Below are positions 25,630 to 38,429 of a DNA stretch of 64,000 bases, in pieces. Source of the stretch: Larimichthys crocea (taxonomy: Eukaryota; Chordata; Actinopteri; Sciaenidae). The stretch spans positions 1,136,701-1,200,700 of the forward strand of contig NC_040016.1 in assembly GCF_000972845.2 (NCBI RefSeq), in the 5' to 3' direction. The stretch's first letter is position 1. Each line of letters starts with the position of its first letter. A model generated the notes under the pieces. The model searched no databases and had not been told where the DNA came from. It saw only the letters and a list, made by a program, of their open reading frames with translations. A program made the translations under genes and the position numbers.

Positions 25630-27785
25630 GAGCCCATCACTGTTGGAACACCAGAGGGCAAATGCAGATAAAAACAGACTTTGTGTAAACAAAGGGGACA
25701 CACCAACAATAAGTCTGTTTCTCTCCTCTGGTCCTCTTCTGTCATGGTATTAGTGAATCTGTTTATCGAGTTCCTCCACTCCTCCCTTTCCTGTGGGCCA
25801 TCTCTGAGGTTCAGCAGAATACAGGAGTCAGCTCAAAGTTTCTACAAGCTGTCACGCCTTTGTGTCTCTAGTCTGCTACACCTGACAAGGCTGCTCTAAT
25901 ATCTGCCTACTGCAGGAGATCAGACATTGGCCCTGAACATAGTTTTATATATACTGTATGTACTATACAGAGGGACCGCGGACGTGGTGACCATTGTCAT
26001 TAATGATGAGCTAACGGAGATACATTTAAAGATGTGTCTTGACATTTGTTATGTCAAGTATATACAAATGAGCTGTAGTTTTATCTCATATCATTATAGT
26101 CCTTTATGTATCTCACCCTGGTAGGTTTGAAACTAATAATGTTATAACATACCAGTCATTTCACTATATTAATGTGTAGAGTAACACTATGCAGGATCAC
26201 GTCTCAGCGACCCTAAGGCTGGCCAGGGCTGATGATTGACTGTGTAACTCATGTTTTTTGTTTACTAGTGGAAATGTCTCAACCTCATGTATTATGTCTG
26301 CTGCTCATGGGAGTGCCAGTCAGCAGGTATACACTGGTGCTCAAAACATATATCTGTGAGGAGGGGGTGGGTGTTGGTATATGGAAGTTGGTGGAGGTAT
26401 TGCACAGGGAGGGAAAGTCATAGAGATGCCCTTTGATGGTCGTGATCCAACCAAGGAGAGACAGGCTTGACTTCTTCATTTTTAAAATCTCAGACCAGGC
26501 TGCAATTTAAAGTCTGAAATTCTGCTTAGATTTGATTTGATTTGTCGGTCCTTATTGATTATCTCAGTGCAGCTGCAGCCAAAACAGATCTTTTTTTACT
26601 GTGATTTTTAATTCAGTGAAGGTTATAGTTTGTATTTCACTGGTGTACATCGAGTACGAAGCTATGGTTCATGGTTGGGCTACGATCAGTAGAGGGCGTG
26701 GGTCAACACTTTCCCTCATGAAGGCTGTTTGCTGCTGAGGCAATCACTGTGACAAGACAATAACTTGTTTCTGGAGATGACCTGAGACACACTAAAACAA
26801 TTTTACTGATTATGGCACATTTACACAGTTACATTTGTTTGACTTTGTTTTAATTTGTACACCAACATGTGCCATGTCTTTTAATTTGATGTTTTCTGTC
26901 CCTCTTTTTTTTTTTTAATTTAAGAATATAGAATTAAATTTATCTTATACATGGTAATCTATAAGATGTGACTTGTAAGATAAAACCATATTAATAATAA
27001 TCCACACAGTGACTTACCTCTGCTGTAGCTATTTTCTTATCAGAGTGAGGATGATATAGGAAAAATTATTAATATCATGCACTTTCTGTTCAGATATAAC
27101 AACAACAGCACATTACAGCTATGAACCCATGTTTAATGAGACTTTATTCTTTATTCTATTCCCACTCTGTTTATTTGTCAGCATTTGTAAGGGTGGATTG
27201 ACACCAACTACAAATTGTATTTTACTGAATACAAAGGTAATATTTTGCACAAAATGTACAGTATTTCAAACAAATATTAGAGGCTAGTTATCATGATAAT
27301 AGTGCTGAAGCCTCAACATGAAGCTGTACTGAACTCCAGAGTTTGGATCTGAGTCCTGTTGTCCTCATATGATGCCCTCCTTTGGCTTTTTTTGTTTTAA
27401 AACATTGTTGTGATTGACCTGCAAGTTCCAAAAGTGTGGAAAGCATTTAGCCATATTTTGGTATTTAGTTGGAGGGATCTTTACTGTGATATCAGTAGCA
27501 TTTTTTGCGATGGGGTCACTATCACAGCAGCCATTTTGCACTGATTCTGTGTGTAGTGTGGGTCTTCTTGTTTTAAAAGTGTGCTGTAAGGTATTTTGAC
27601 AGGTCATCTGTTCACCTCTGCTCTAGTGCCACCATGAGGCCAGCAGAAAGACTGCTCCCCGCTGTTACACTCCAACCCATCTTCCAAACTGACTCACATT
27701 AGTATGTAAATGTACTGTACGGTTGAGGAGCCTGTTTGTTCTCTGTCCTGTAAAGACTACAATAAATATGAACTGATCAGATTCT
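25630..27785 (+). other. dnajc11: dnajc11 3' UTR and flank
   Basis: About 2.1 kb from the dnajc11 stop codon to a canonical AATAAA at 27761. No other gene is recognised. Short open frames here lack homology I can recognise. An earlier polyadenylation site is possible, so the full length is an inference. Confidence 0.5.
27761..27766 (+). terminator. dnajc11: AATAAA polyadenylation signal of dnajc11
   Basis: Canonical hexamer about 90 bp before the minus-strand signal of phf13. It is the last plausible signal for dnajc11 before the convergent gene. Confidence 0.55.
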
Positions 27786-27857
27786 TCTTTGATTTGAGCC
27801 AGTAAAACATGCGCTGACGTTATATAAAGACAAAGCAACGGGTTAAAATGGTAACTC

Positions 27858-27863
27858 TTTATT
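27858..27863 (-). terminator. phf13: AATAAA polyadenylation signal of phf13
   Basis: TTTATT on plus reads AATAAA on minus (TAAATAAAGAG), followed by T/G-rich sequence in the minus direction. It would place the phf13 mRNA end near 27840. Confidence 0.55.
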
Positions 27864-28715
27864 TACAATAGTTTACAATAGTTTCACAGAAACAGTTTGC
27901 ACCACAGTACAGACAACGCTTTCTCAATAAGGGGATAGGACAACCCAGGATCAGAATAAACGAGCTGTATCACAATGAGCATTGTTAACAATAATTACAC
28001 TGATGTCTTAAAGACGCAGACTAAAATTAGAAATTTGTGCCTGAAGTCGTCTTCAGGTTCTCGTCAAGACACGAATGTCCTGAGAAACAGCAAATGATTT
28101 TTAGGTCTTAGAAACCATCACCACCTGGGTGACTGCTGGGTACGAACCAGTTTATCAACATTTGTAAATACCAGAAGACAAGAGTGCAGAAATGAGCTTA
28201 ACCACTTTAAACTCTTGGAAAGTCTTGTGTTCTTTACAAACCAAACATTCATTACGTGTTTATGTGTGCGTTAGTCGTTCCCTGGTCAAGTCATTGATTC
28301 TGCATTGTAAAACCCCATCCTGGACTAATATCCAAGTCTAAAATCTGTCACTCTACATTATGGCTTTTATATAATCATAAAGAACAGCAGATGGCACATG
28401 AATGAGCTTCAAATCTTTCATCCAAATTGCAAGTTTTAGGGGGAGGGGGAGGGTTTTTTTTCCATTAAACTCGCTGCATATGGAAGCAACTGAATACTGC
28501 TGTGAAAACATTAGTGAGAGATGATATGAGACTGAGATCTGTTCTTCTGATCTGACCCTTTAGAGACAAACAGAAGAAAAAAAAAAACAGACCGTGCCCA
28601 TGGCCCTTTTTGAAGATATCCATTTCATCATCTTACAAAAGACCAAAACCATGGTGATTAGTTGAGACAACTCATAGCAGTACATGCATTGTCAACACCT
28701 TCAGTGTTAACCATT

Positions 28716-28746
<31 letters not shown>

Positions 28747-29988
28747 ACTCTGCATGCATAATTTCGATTGGACTCTTGAGAGAACACTATTCCAGTTCAG
28801 ATAGCTTGTTTTTGTGATGATGCTTAAACAGGACGGCCGAAGGATTTCGTCATGAGCATGAAACAGCTGCAAACAAAAAAGATTACATTTAAATAACGGT
28901 TTGGAAAATTAAAGTATTCAAGGACAAAACCAGTGTTCAATCCTGTCAAAAGAACTACAGCAAAAACACTGACCAGAGCAACAGAAAACACCTTCACTGA
29001 ATAAGACTGTCATGTTATCTCAATCGTGTCAGTTATCTGGTATCTTTTCTTTTTTTTTTTAGTTATAAATCATGAAGATTTTCCTCAAACAGAACCGTGG
29101 TGAAATAAGAACACCGTTTCAATGTTTTCAAAGGGTGTGTAAGCTCCTTGTGTGGCCAAATAACATCTTGATTTAGAGGAGCAGCCGAGGCTGGAAGACA
29201 ATTTAAGTAAAAGGAAGAGGAACAAGCGCTTGGTTCAATTGTACGGACTTAAAGCCTCAATGATATTCGTTCGCAATGTCTTAAATAACAAAAAAAGAGA
29301 GAACAACAAACAGATGCAGACTCTAGTCTCTTATCCTACATCTTTGTTCTACTGGATTATACCTCAGCTTTATACTATAGCACCATCTGAAGCAATTAAC
29401 ACAAGGCTTATCTTGTTTTCTCATTTTCAATGGTTAATTGTGTGACATTAATAGAGGCCTCGAAGAGAAATCAAATCCAGTTTAATCAGAAAGACACACC
29501 TGTCCCTGTGACAGAAAGGTCAGATGGAGTTTTCTTTTTAAAAAAGTGAGAAAAAGTGCAAACTGTCTTTCCCACAAATCCCAGCATGCACCATAGTGGG
29601 TGGCAGTTGTGAGGGTATTCTCTTTATATGGCAGTTCAAATGTTTCCAGTGTTCACGAGACACCAAGTCCCAACAGTAGCGATTTGCTGCTATGCTAATG
29701 TCATCTACAGACGGACATCCATTCAGTGATTGCCTTACGCACAGAGTCTGTAGGGAAGCAGAAACAAACCTTAGTAAATCTAAAATAGCACTCAAGACTG
29801 TTTTCAAATGGGATAAGGGCTTGGGATAGGTCCACCTAAGTGTTTATAGAAAATGTGGGTTCTTGGCCAACCATGAAGGACAGACACTGAAGGGTGCAAG
29901 ACCTGAATTTGAGGAAGGGTCAGTCCAGCAGGTGCAGGGGAAGCAGGAGGGGGAAGGGGTCAGAGTTCAGAGTTTGGCCTGGGAGGGG
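27864..29988 (-). other. phf13: phf13 3' UTR
   Basis: About 2.1 kb of non-coding sequence between the phf13 stop codon and the minus-strand polyadenylation signal, including a CA run at 28717-28748. No other gene recognised. The extent is inferred from the signal position. Confidence 0.5.
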
Positions 29989-32900
29989 TCAGTCTAGCAG
30001 ATGTTTGCTGGGGACTACACGTGAGCGGTGGGAGCGGCGGGTATCTGGGGTTCCGTGCGTCTCTCTGCAGCTCTGGCACACATATGTCTCTGGCACGTGG
30101 CTCTTGCGAATCTTGGCGCATGACAGGTGGATCCAGGTGTTGCACTTGTTACACTCGATCATGGCTCGGCCTGCGAAAGGCTTCATGCAGAAACACGTCA
30201 CTAGGTCCCACGAGTCGTCGTCTGAGGAGGAGAGAGCATACACAGAGTTAAGCTTGGTCACTTTGGCAAACTATTAACAATGACGATATTAGGAACCAGC
30301 ATGAAAAACCTTACCCGAGTCTACCATGATATCCTCGTCCTCTCCTGATCCATCTTCGTCTCTGAACACCACCTGTTTCCCCTGGCGGAACACCTTTCGG
30401 TTTCCTGAAAAGCCCTCCACCTTCTGTACCTTTACCACCCCTTCTTCTATGTCTTGACCCTCCCAGTGTCGACGCTCCTCCTTGGGCTCCTCCTTGCAGG
30501 GCGCTGGGTTAGGCAGATGCTGGGGGTGGAGGGGAATGCTGATATCATCTTCAGGCTCTTCTTTGATCACTCGGCCACCAAAGGAGGCGGGATACTGCAG
30601 CTCGGGGACTGTTGAGTGGGCCTGCTGGACCTCGCTCTCCTCCCCGGTTGACTGCTCCCTCTCCTTTCTCCTTTTCTTCTTCTTTAGCTTGTCAGCTTTC
30701 CTGCGGTCATCTGGGTGCAGGGTGGTTATAGTGTGCTATGAAATAGGGGGGAAAAGGAGACGTTATGTCAAAAGAGATGAAGTTAAACATACTATAAGGG
30801 GCTAATGACAGTGACTTCAATTCAACTCACATCTTTCTTGGTGTGACTGGACAGTGGGGCTGGCTGTGGACGCTTCCTGCTCCTGTCTTGGGGCACCTTG
30901 GAAGGGCGCTGGGGACAGGAGGTAGGGGGTCCAGGGGTCCAGCCATCACTGTCAGCTGTGCTGCCTGTACTGTTGGGGGGGCTGGAACTACTGCGCAGTG
31001 GAGAGTCCTGTAACAACAAATGAAGAAGTGAGTGCAACCTCACATGAGGAGATAAAAGATGGTGATTAAAAAGAAAATACTGTATGTTGTGAGGCAAATC
31101 ATCCACTCAAAAGAAAAAGATATCCTGTAATACTCCTAATTACCAATCAACACATTACCATTGTACCAAGGATTAGCAAGACACTCTCCCTTTCAGAGAT
31201 CTGTGTGTGGCTAAGGTGCAGCAGACTATTCAGCTTTCTATGTTTTGGCTGTTATAATTTTAATTGGTACTGACTCTGGTTCGGGGTTGTGAATATACTC
31301 CAGTAATGAGGCCGAAAGCAACGCTAAATCACTCTCATGGCAGCTTAGAAGTTGGGTTGCACTATTTACATGATATTACATTTTTAATTCAGACCCCTGT
31401 GAGCTCTCTGACTCTGCCCTGTGACAAACAGATCTTGTGCATAAAAAACATGACAAGACAAGACATGAGAGCTTTGTACCACGTGATGAAATGTACACAG
31501 GCAGAGGGGGGCGGAAATGAAAACAAATCGAGCACGTGATAAAAGAGAGAAACAGACGAATGGCAGATGAAAGAATAAACCTTCGAAGGAACAACCACAA
31601 CTTGGAACAAAATGAGTCAGACTCTAGAAGTCCCTGCCACTGACGGTGAGAGAGGGGAAGTGAATTTGTCCAACATCAGTTCAGACAAAAGAAACTCCTG
31701 CTGAAAAAAAAAAAACAGGGTGTCACACTTTGATGTTTTTGGCCGACGTCTGAAACAAGCTCGTACATTTCAATCCGTGTTTTTCCATAGTAGGATGTTA
31801 CTACCTCGATTTCTGATGAGGCTGCAAAGGCTGTGAAAACTGGAATACCCCTGCCCCCTACAGGGTCTTACCTGTTGGTAATGGTGTACGTAACAACAGA
31901 CTGTGGGTGTCTGTTTTCAACCGTAACACACGTGTTATAAACGTGTCATGGAGAGGAACATGGATGAACTGTGTGAGCAGGTCTACACACCATCGAACAG
32001 AGGGCTCAGTTAATGCGGTGACAAACAGCAGTGTGGGTGACAAGACTGTCAAGAAGGATGCAGCAAACCAAACAGGAGGCCACGAAGCCATTTCTTACAG
32101 TCCACATACTGAAAACTTGTATGCAAAAATGGTATTGTTGCAGGGTGAATGGTTAAGAAAAAGGCTTAGAAAGTTAGTTCTTAACAGGGAGTGTGCTCAA
32201 ACTAAAATAAACAGCAGGGACAAAAGAATCTGTACAAGATAATCTCATTGTTTGGCTATGTCTGTCTTTCTTTCTTTCTTTCTTTCTTTCTTTACGCAAA
32301 CATGTGACACAATGCAAGCATAAGCGAACTTAACATCGTATGTAAATTCTGCTGAGTCGGCACAATTAATGATCTGTGTGACTCAGGGCAACAGGTTTAG
32401 TACATCTTTAGTTTAGACCACTCGTGTGTCAATCACAACAGACACACACAGGAGTTCATCCAGTCTCTGCTGTCTTCTTTCATTCACCACACAAACATCT
32501 TGTTTCCATTGAATTTTACAAATCAGCCATTGTGTGTATTTACATTTAATTGCATTAACATTGAAGAAACGCCCCCCCAGCTCAGCTCAGCCAGACAATA
32601 CAGGTGTCTCAGTGAAGGTGTGTGACCGCCCTCTTTAACTCACCTCTTGGGGGTATGGGATGTAACCGGCATAGGCCAAGACAAAAGTGCAAAACTTGTT
32701 AAAATCCTCCACCGTCCTCCTCCTCCTGTACGGCGGACTGAAGCCCTGAAACACAGTCACATCATCGGGACATTAGCCCCCATCGACACGGCGTTGATCA
32801 TAACGTTTACACCGCAGACTGGGCGTAACAAAAGTAAAAACGAGCATGCTGACAAACACGAAGCAAAGTGATTGATCGCACGGACACATTTCTGTCCGTC

Positions 32901-33470
32901 CGACCAACCCCCCACAACACGACAGCTAATGTTAGCTAGGTGGGCTAGCAAGCAAACAGACAGCAAATAAGTAACTAGTGCTAAGAGGCTAGCAGCTAGC
33001 TGGAGTTCAACCAGCAAACTAAACTATGGGGTGATTAAAGATTAAAGACTGGCGATGACACTCACATGGAGCCCTGAAAGCTTCAGTGTCAGGGGACTGA
33101 TGTTAATATAAATGTGATGTTAACACAGTTAGCCGTGGTTAGCATGCTCGGCGATGATGAAGGAATGTGTTTTCAGTCACCACCTGACGCTCACGTCTCA
33201 CTCTCACACCATTACTGGAAGCTGACAGTTTGATCTGAGCGTGTCTGAACACTTTACGTGTCCAACTAGACATTATGTCAACATTAGCACGGCGGGCTAA
33301 CTAACCAGCAGCTGCTACATCGTGTGATGATGACAGCCCCCCGGACAAGTTGACGTTAGCTTAGCGTCGTTAGCCGTGACTGCAAACTCGCTCACTGTGA
33401 GAAACAGTTGCACAAAAACACTCACCTCCGACTGAAACGCGTGTGATGTCGATGGGTTTATGTCACCCAT
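29989..33470 (-). CDS. phf13: PHD finger protein 13
   Basis: Complete 325-aa protein; human PHF13/SPOC1 is about 300 aa. Coding exons on the minus strand: 33470-33426, 32745-32644, 31007-30831, 30735-30315, 30221-29989. All have GT-AG borders and matching phases. Exon 2 encodes the conserved [20 protein letters not shown] segment. Exon 4 holds a Lys/Arg-rich nuclear signal ([12 protein letters not shown]) and the acidic [10 protein letters not shown] stretch. Exon 5 holds the C4HC3 PHD finger at about 258-300, with Cys258, Cys260, Cys272, Cys275, His280, Cys283, Cys297, Cys300 and the aromatic Trp278. Known role of the family: a nuclear reader of H3K4me3 that affects chromatin compaction, DNA repair and germ-cell development. 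It is tail-to-tail with dnajc11, as in human 1p36, though no thap3-like gene is seen between them. The start [15 protein letters not shown] is the only ATG in its exon. Confidence 0.96.
31008..32643 (-). other. phf13: phf13 intron 2
   Basis: 1.6-kb intron with a (TTTC)n run at 32263-32293. Open frames on both strands here are not conserved in any family I know. Nothing else recognised. Confidence 0.6.
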
Positions 33471-33610
33471 CTTTGCCAAGTACCCGGCCACCTGACGTGT
33501 TTGTCAGTAACGCCACAGGGCAGAGCAGCGGGGGCTCCCGGACCGTAAACACCGAGGTGAGCTAGCCTCGGCTCGCTAGATGTCTAACGTTGGAGCTAAC
33601 GTCAAACTCG
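32920..33610 (-). promoter_or_regulatory. phf13: phf13 exon 1 surroundings with clustered TTAGC/GCTAA motifs
   Basis: The region covering intron 1, exon 1 and the upstream flank of phf13 is CpG-containing. It holds about eleven copies of TTAGC or its complement GCTAA, plus several GCTAGC palindromes. It surrounds the start of phf13 and so is the likely promoter. The binding factor is unknown to me. Confidence 0.5.
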
Positions 33611-33920
33611 GAGCAACAGTGTCAGCTCAGTCTGACATCAGCGACACCGACAACGCCGCTGCCGGGAAACAACCGACAAGACGGTCGGTGTAAAGTTGTA
33701 AAAGCCGTGAACGGTAAACGTTGTTGCTGTATTTCCACCGTGCTGTGCAGTAATGTCTCCGTTTGATCGAGTTTACTGACTGACTGACTGCTGCTGCTGC
33801 TGTGGGGGGAGCGGCTGTCACCAGCTGCCTGCCCCTTCTTCTTCTTCTTCATCTTCTCCTCAGCTAAAGCAGATAGTGGCCAACAAAATGCATTACCGCC
33901 CCCTGTCGGTGTGTAGCGTG

Positions 33921-34125
<205 letters not shown>

Positions 34126-34126
<1 letters not shown>

Positions 34127-34200
34127 TTTTATTAATCCCAACGGAAATTCAAGCATCCAGTAGCAGCATGCAAACATACATTAAACATACATACAAACAA
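34126..34200 (-). mobile_element. Retroposon 3' tail next to TAGA satellite (minus orientation)
   Basis: ATTTTATTAATCCCAACGGA follows the TAGA array directly. Read on minus it is TCCGTTGGGATTAATAAAAT running into TCTA repeats, the same tail design as at 19420 and 38440. Confidence 0.55.
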
Positions 34201-34977
34201 ACCTTTACCTTTTTTTATTATCTAATCTTTAATCTGATCTCAAAACCAGACACACTGTGTCCGTAACATTACACCGTGCTGTAAATCCATACAATACCAT
34301 GTTAATTATAATTTATTCTCACTGTTTACGTCTAGTTTATGTTCACTCACACACAGTCTACTCGTGCTGTCCATACTGTATATACTGTCTGTCATATCCA
34401 CCTACCTCATCTACATAACACAATCGGCTATACAAACCATATTTATTTCAGCATCCTTTGCACTCTGCACCATTGCACTATCACCAGATCTTTATTCAGA
34501 CAGAGTTGTTTTCTGGTGTCTGTTTATACTCAAGTATGTGTAAGTAAGTGAAGCAAGGTTTGTAAATATTGGTGTTTTTCTTTTTTTCTCTATAGTCGAT
34601 ATGCTGGAGCAAACACAGATGTCAGAGAGCAGCCCCATGAGGTGAACACTGAGGAGAACCTGGACATAACAGAGCCGTTGCCAAAAAAACAAAGGAAGGG
34701 CAAATTGAATATGGTATAAGCTGGGGATCACAACAACAACAACAAAGGCTGGGGGGAACTGATAACTTAACTCCAGTTTGTGTGGAAAAATGAGCCAGAT
34801 GAGGAAAAAAGTCAAACATGCCCAACATCACAAACTTATACACACGGAACTGGTAGATGGCACTTCAGACGCTGAGCCACAGCCTCAGCGCAGGAAGGGA
34901 AGGGGAAACAGGACGGCCGGCCCGCAGAGAGAGAGAGATGAGAGAGGAGAGAAAGGAAAGCTAGAAGAGGAAACGAT
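34201..34977. other. Repeat-rich spacer with two lysine-rich exon-like segments
   Basis: No intact gene. The stretch 34598-34717 is open and ends in a basic run (PLPKKQRKGKLNM) directly before GTATAAG. The stretch 34870-34915 reads SDAEPQPQRRKGRGN. A third basic segment of like design lies at 35301-35392 (KPQKHKRKARKM). They could be remnants of repeated exons of a lost mobile-element gene. Confidence 0.3.
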
Positions 34978-35300
34978 AAGACTTTATATTAATTCTTTTT
35001 ATTCATTTCAAGTCTCTACATTCTCTACAGTCTCAGTCTCTACACTACTGGTTCTGATGGCTTTAAACATGACAATGATTTGTGATTTTATAAACAACAA
35101 TAAAAAAATAAAATAAATGGTGAAGTTGGTTTTGAGCACAATTATGCAACAGGCCATGTTTAGTGTTGTTTTCAATTTATCTAACCTTTGAACCTTTGTT
35201 GAGTTTTGCAACTCCATATTTATAACCTCTGGACTTCCCCGGATATACTGTGATCAAAGTTTAGTGATTGTTCAGCATACATATTATCAAATATTAATGA
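34978..35300. repeat. Dispersed direct repeat, copy A
   Basis: Shares long near-identical blocks with 40127-40510 in the same orientation. The shared phrases include ATTAATTCTTTTTATTCATT, GGTTCTGATGGCTTTAAACA and CAACAGGCCATGTTTAGTGT. The copies differ mainly by an internal substitution of about 30 versus 70 bp. No coding sequence. Confidence 0.85.
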
Positions 35301-35959
35301 CTCAGATGCAGGCACAGATTGCCCACAACCATCCAGGAGTGAAAATGAAAGCTCGAAACCTCAAAAACATAAAAGAAAGGCAAGAAAAATGGTGTGTTTT
35401 TTTTCAGTGTCCTAGAAACTCACAGATCAAAAGCATTTGATGAATAAATCTGACTGTGACAGGTTGGAGATGAAAAGAAAAGCATTTTTAATGTAGCAAA
35501 ACACTAAGTACAACAGCAGACAAAGCAATGTATGATAGGGGGGTGTAAGTCTATTCCCCAAATACCGAACGTCTAGAGAATTACATCAATGTTCATCTTA
35601 AATGTTGGCAAATCCTTGAATTTGGGCTGACTTGTCCAAGGATTTAATAACCATTGTGCCTGCTTGGGCAGAACAATTTTCTAGTTGAAAGCAAAATTAT
35701 GTTGTTAGGTTTAATCAGAAATACAATTTGAAATGCTGTTCGATACCATGTACAGAGCAAAGGTTTGGCTTATCACTAGGTGTGTTGTGTGTAGTGCTGA
35801 AATGAATTGTCTCATCGATCTGTCAGTAGACAAAAAATTATCCAATTATACATTTTTTATTCAGTTTAACTCAAGGTTTATCTCTCAAGCTCCTCTCTGG
35901 CCTTAGCATAAACTAACAAAACTCTTACTCAGTCAAATGATACTGCCCAGGTCTGAAGA

Positions 35960-36426
35960 TGTCCTAGAAATATCCTGGAATACTATTATAGAAAAGCAGT
36001 CAGAAAACATCTGGATGCCCTTAAGGACTGGTTTAGACTGTTTTGTTTCAACAGATGAAGCATGAAATAATGAATGCTTTCTTTAGTCAAAGAGTGTACT
36101 AGAGAAAGCCATGCTAGAATTGCCAAGGTAAGAGTGAGACTCTGAATGACTAATTGTTCTGGTGCAGTTTTTCCAATATGCTTACAAAGCTAATAATACT
36201 ATTAACTGGTTTCATACAGGATGGTGTCCTACAAATCTTTCATTGCTACCCAAACTGACACATCCAAGGAGAGATGATGGTAGCAGGCACGTCATGGTGT
36301 GATTTGTTGGTGTTCTTCAGAGAAGACATACTGGTTCAACACATCTACAGAGACGTGGCTTTCATCAAAATAACGAAGAAGTTGGATGATTTCTTTTTCT
36401 ATTACTACCTGCCAAGACTGTTTTAA
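35960..36426 (+). pseudogene. Decayed YqaJ-type recombinase/nuclease gene with intron
   Basis: The final exon 36220-36426 (after acceptor CATACAG) reads through 69 codons to a TAA, with one in-frame TGA at 36256-36258. Its C-terminal part, GTSWCDLLVFFREDILVQHI followed by YRD and then FFFYYYLPRLF, fits the end of the YqaJ-like domain (pattern WCDFVVW...DIHVERI...FF..LLPEL as I recall it). An open stretch ending SHARIAK at 36127 is followed by a consensus donor GTAAGA, giving a 92-nt phase-0 intron. Further upstream IIEKQSENIWMPLRTG (about 35975-36030) resembles the domain's start (ExxTRxQS..W..LRTGRITAS). Such genes are carried by large fish DNA transposons. It is broken by a stop and by missing segments. 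Confidence 0.5.
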
Positions 36427-36775
36427 ACTAGTGTCACATCTTAAGTGCTTGTGGCAACATTACACTGCTGTTCTATGCTACATGCTGTTCCCCTCAGGTG
36501 GGTGGCTGAGAGCTTTAACAGATTGCAGATGACGTGAATGTGACATTTATTTTTTCCCAAATGTTCTATTGGCATTATTAAATATGCAATACCTTATTTT
36601 TATTTTTTTTTCAGTCAAGTCAAAATAAAGTTTATGTTATTAGCTGTGGATACATTTTTAATTCATTCTATTTTCTTTTACTTTAAAATGACTGTTGAGA
36701 GCCAGGTTCTGTAAGGGGACTGAATTTGAGGTTTTATTCACCATGTTTAGTTGTCTGACTACCTCCCAAAGGTAC

Positions 36776-37055
36776 CAGGGCTGCACCTACTGTTAAGATG
36801 TTTGTTATTGATTAATCTGCTGATCATTTACAGCATCATTTGATTAATCATTTAGTCTAGGAAATGTCAGAAAATACTGAGACACTTCTACCTCAATTTT
36901 CCTTCACGTTGGTTATGCCCGAAGGTGTTCAGTTTACTTTAATACCAGACTAAGAAAACCAGCAATTATACACATTTGAGAAGCTGTAACAGGAATATTT
37001 GATGTTTTGATTGACCAGTTACAAAAATGGTTGCTGATTAATTTTCTGTAGATTT
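36776..37055. mobile_element. Teleost interspersed repeat ('attaatcgatta' class)
   Basis: It begins AGGGCTGCACCTACTG and carries TTATTGATTAATCTGCTGAT, then AAATGTCAGAAAATACTGAG, and ends with GTTGCTGATTAATTTTCTGT. This order matches a very common short teleost repeat. A small related fragment may lie at 35795-35850. Non-coding. Confidence 0.55.
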
Positions 37056-38429
37056 GTTTCAGTGTTCTTTCTCATCTTGTTTGGGTAATGTGCCAACATT
37101 GTTTATGCTTAAGCAAAAGAAACATGACAAAAGTGATGGCCAAAGCACACAAATAGTTACATGTTACTGTATCTTTCAAAGAAAATGTTTGAATGTTCAA
37201 AAAAAAAATCATTTTTACCAAAAAAAAACAACACATTTGACATTTCTCCTTTCAAAGCTTACACTTCACTATACTACAATTTCACCTTTGAACTACAATA
37301 AAAATCTTCCACGACTTAGATTGTAAACTTTTCTCCAACTGCTTTCAGTGCTTGGAAGGTCACCTGAATTTTCAACTCCTTTAATCACTTTCACTTCGGG
37401 ATCAATGTGTAGTATTTAGGCAATCTCTTGACAGAATATGACAGAAAACTGAATATAATTACCTGAAAATAATAATTGAAGTGATTTACAGAGAGAGCAG
37501 ATCCTCATGTCCACCATGTTTCTGCAATAGCCCATAATGAACACACCATACATTGGCTCTATATTTTTCAGTTTTGTGGCCACCGTAGGCTCTCCTGTAG
37601 GCTTGGAAGTAGACGATAGGTTGTAAAACATTGTTAACTATATAGAAAACGGTGTGGAGGAGACTGTGTGAATCTGGCCTTTATAGTGAAATGAATTCTG
37701 CAAAGAAACTACTACAGAAGGAGACCAACAAGAAAAAGAAAGAATCGTTAGTCCAAGAAACACAAGGAATCGACCTTAGTGTTGTGAGACCCAGAGCAGG
37801 TGAGTTGATGGTAACTACTCACCTGCTGACACTATTGGTGATTTATTGAAACTTCAAGACACACTTAACCAGCATGGATACCATAGCATTTGCAGCAAGG
37901 TTTCAAGGTTTCAGTGATGAACACACGAAATGAAAAGCCCCAAACACACCTCCGAATGAAGCAAAAGAATACAAATAGTTATCATTGATTAAATTATTCC
38001 TTTTTTTCTTACAAAACCTGAGTATAATAAGGTAAACTCTAAAATCAATCTTCACACAAAAAAATCTCATCTTACATTCTTCCCTCTGTTCAGATGAAAT
38101 GTCCTCATTTCAAAGGTTATGAAAAAAATAAATCTTGTCTTACAATAATGTACCAGCTGATGTATTACAAATAAAACTGAAACATAATTCCATATGCACT
38201 ATTTCATAATGTTGATGTATTCAGTAAGAACAACAATTGGCAACAATAATAATACAAATATTTATATAGCACCTTTAAAGAGAAAAACACCACACAGGTT
38301 AAGATCGAGAAAAGTAAAAACATGATATGTAACATATTCAAAGATTAAGAAATGTAAAGATAAAAATATATATGAAAAATGTAATAAATAAAAATGACAG
38401 TAATAAAAGACAATATATAGACGGAAATC
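37056..38429. other. AT-rich intergenic spacer
   Basis: No supported gene. An inverted repeat (GCAGGTGAGT ... ACTCACCTGC) lies at about 37797-37825. A repeat fragment with TTTATATAGCACCTTTAAA lies at 38255-38330. Short open frames (37054-37326, 37652-37849) show no recognisable domain. Confidence 0.55.

Noticed and set aside
37054..37326. A 90-aa open frame beside the repeat at 36.8 kb
   Set aside because: It begins inside repeat-derived sequence and shows no domain.
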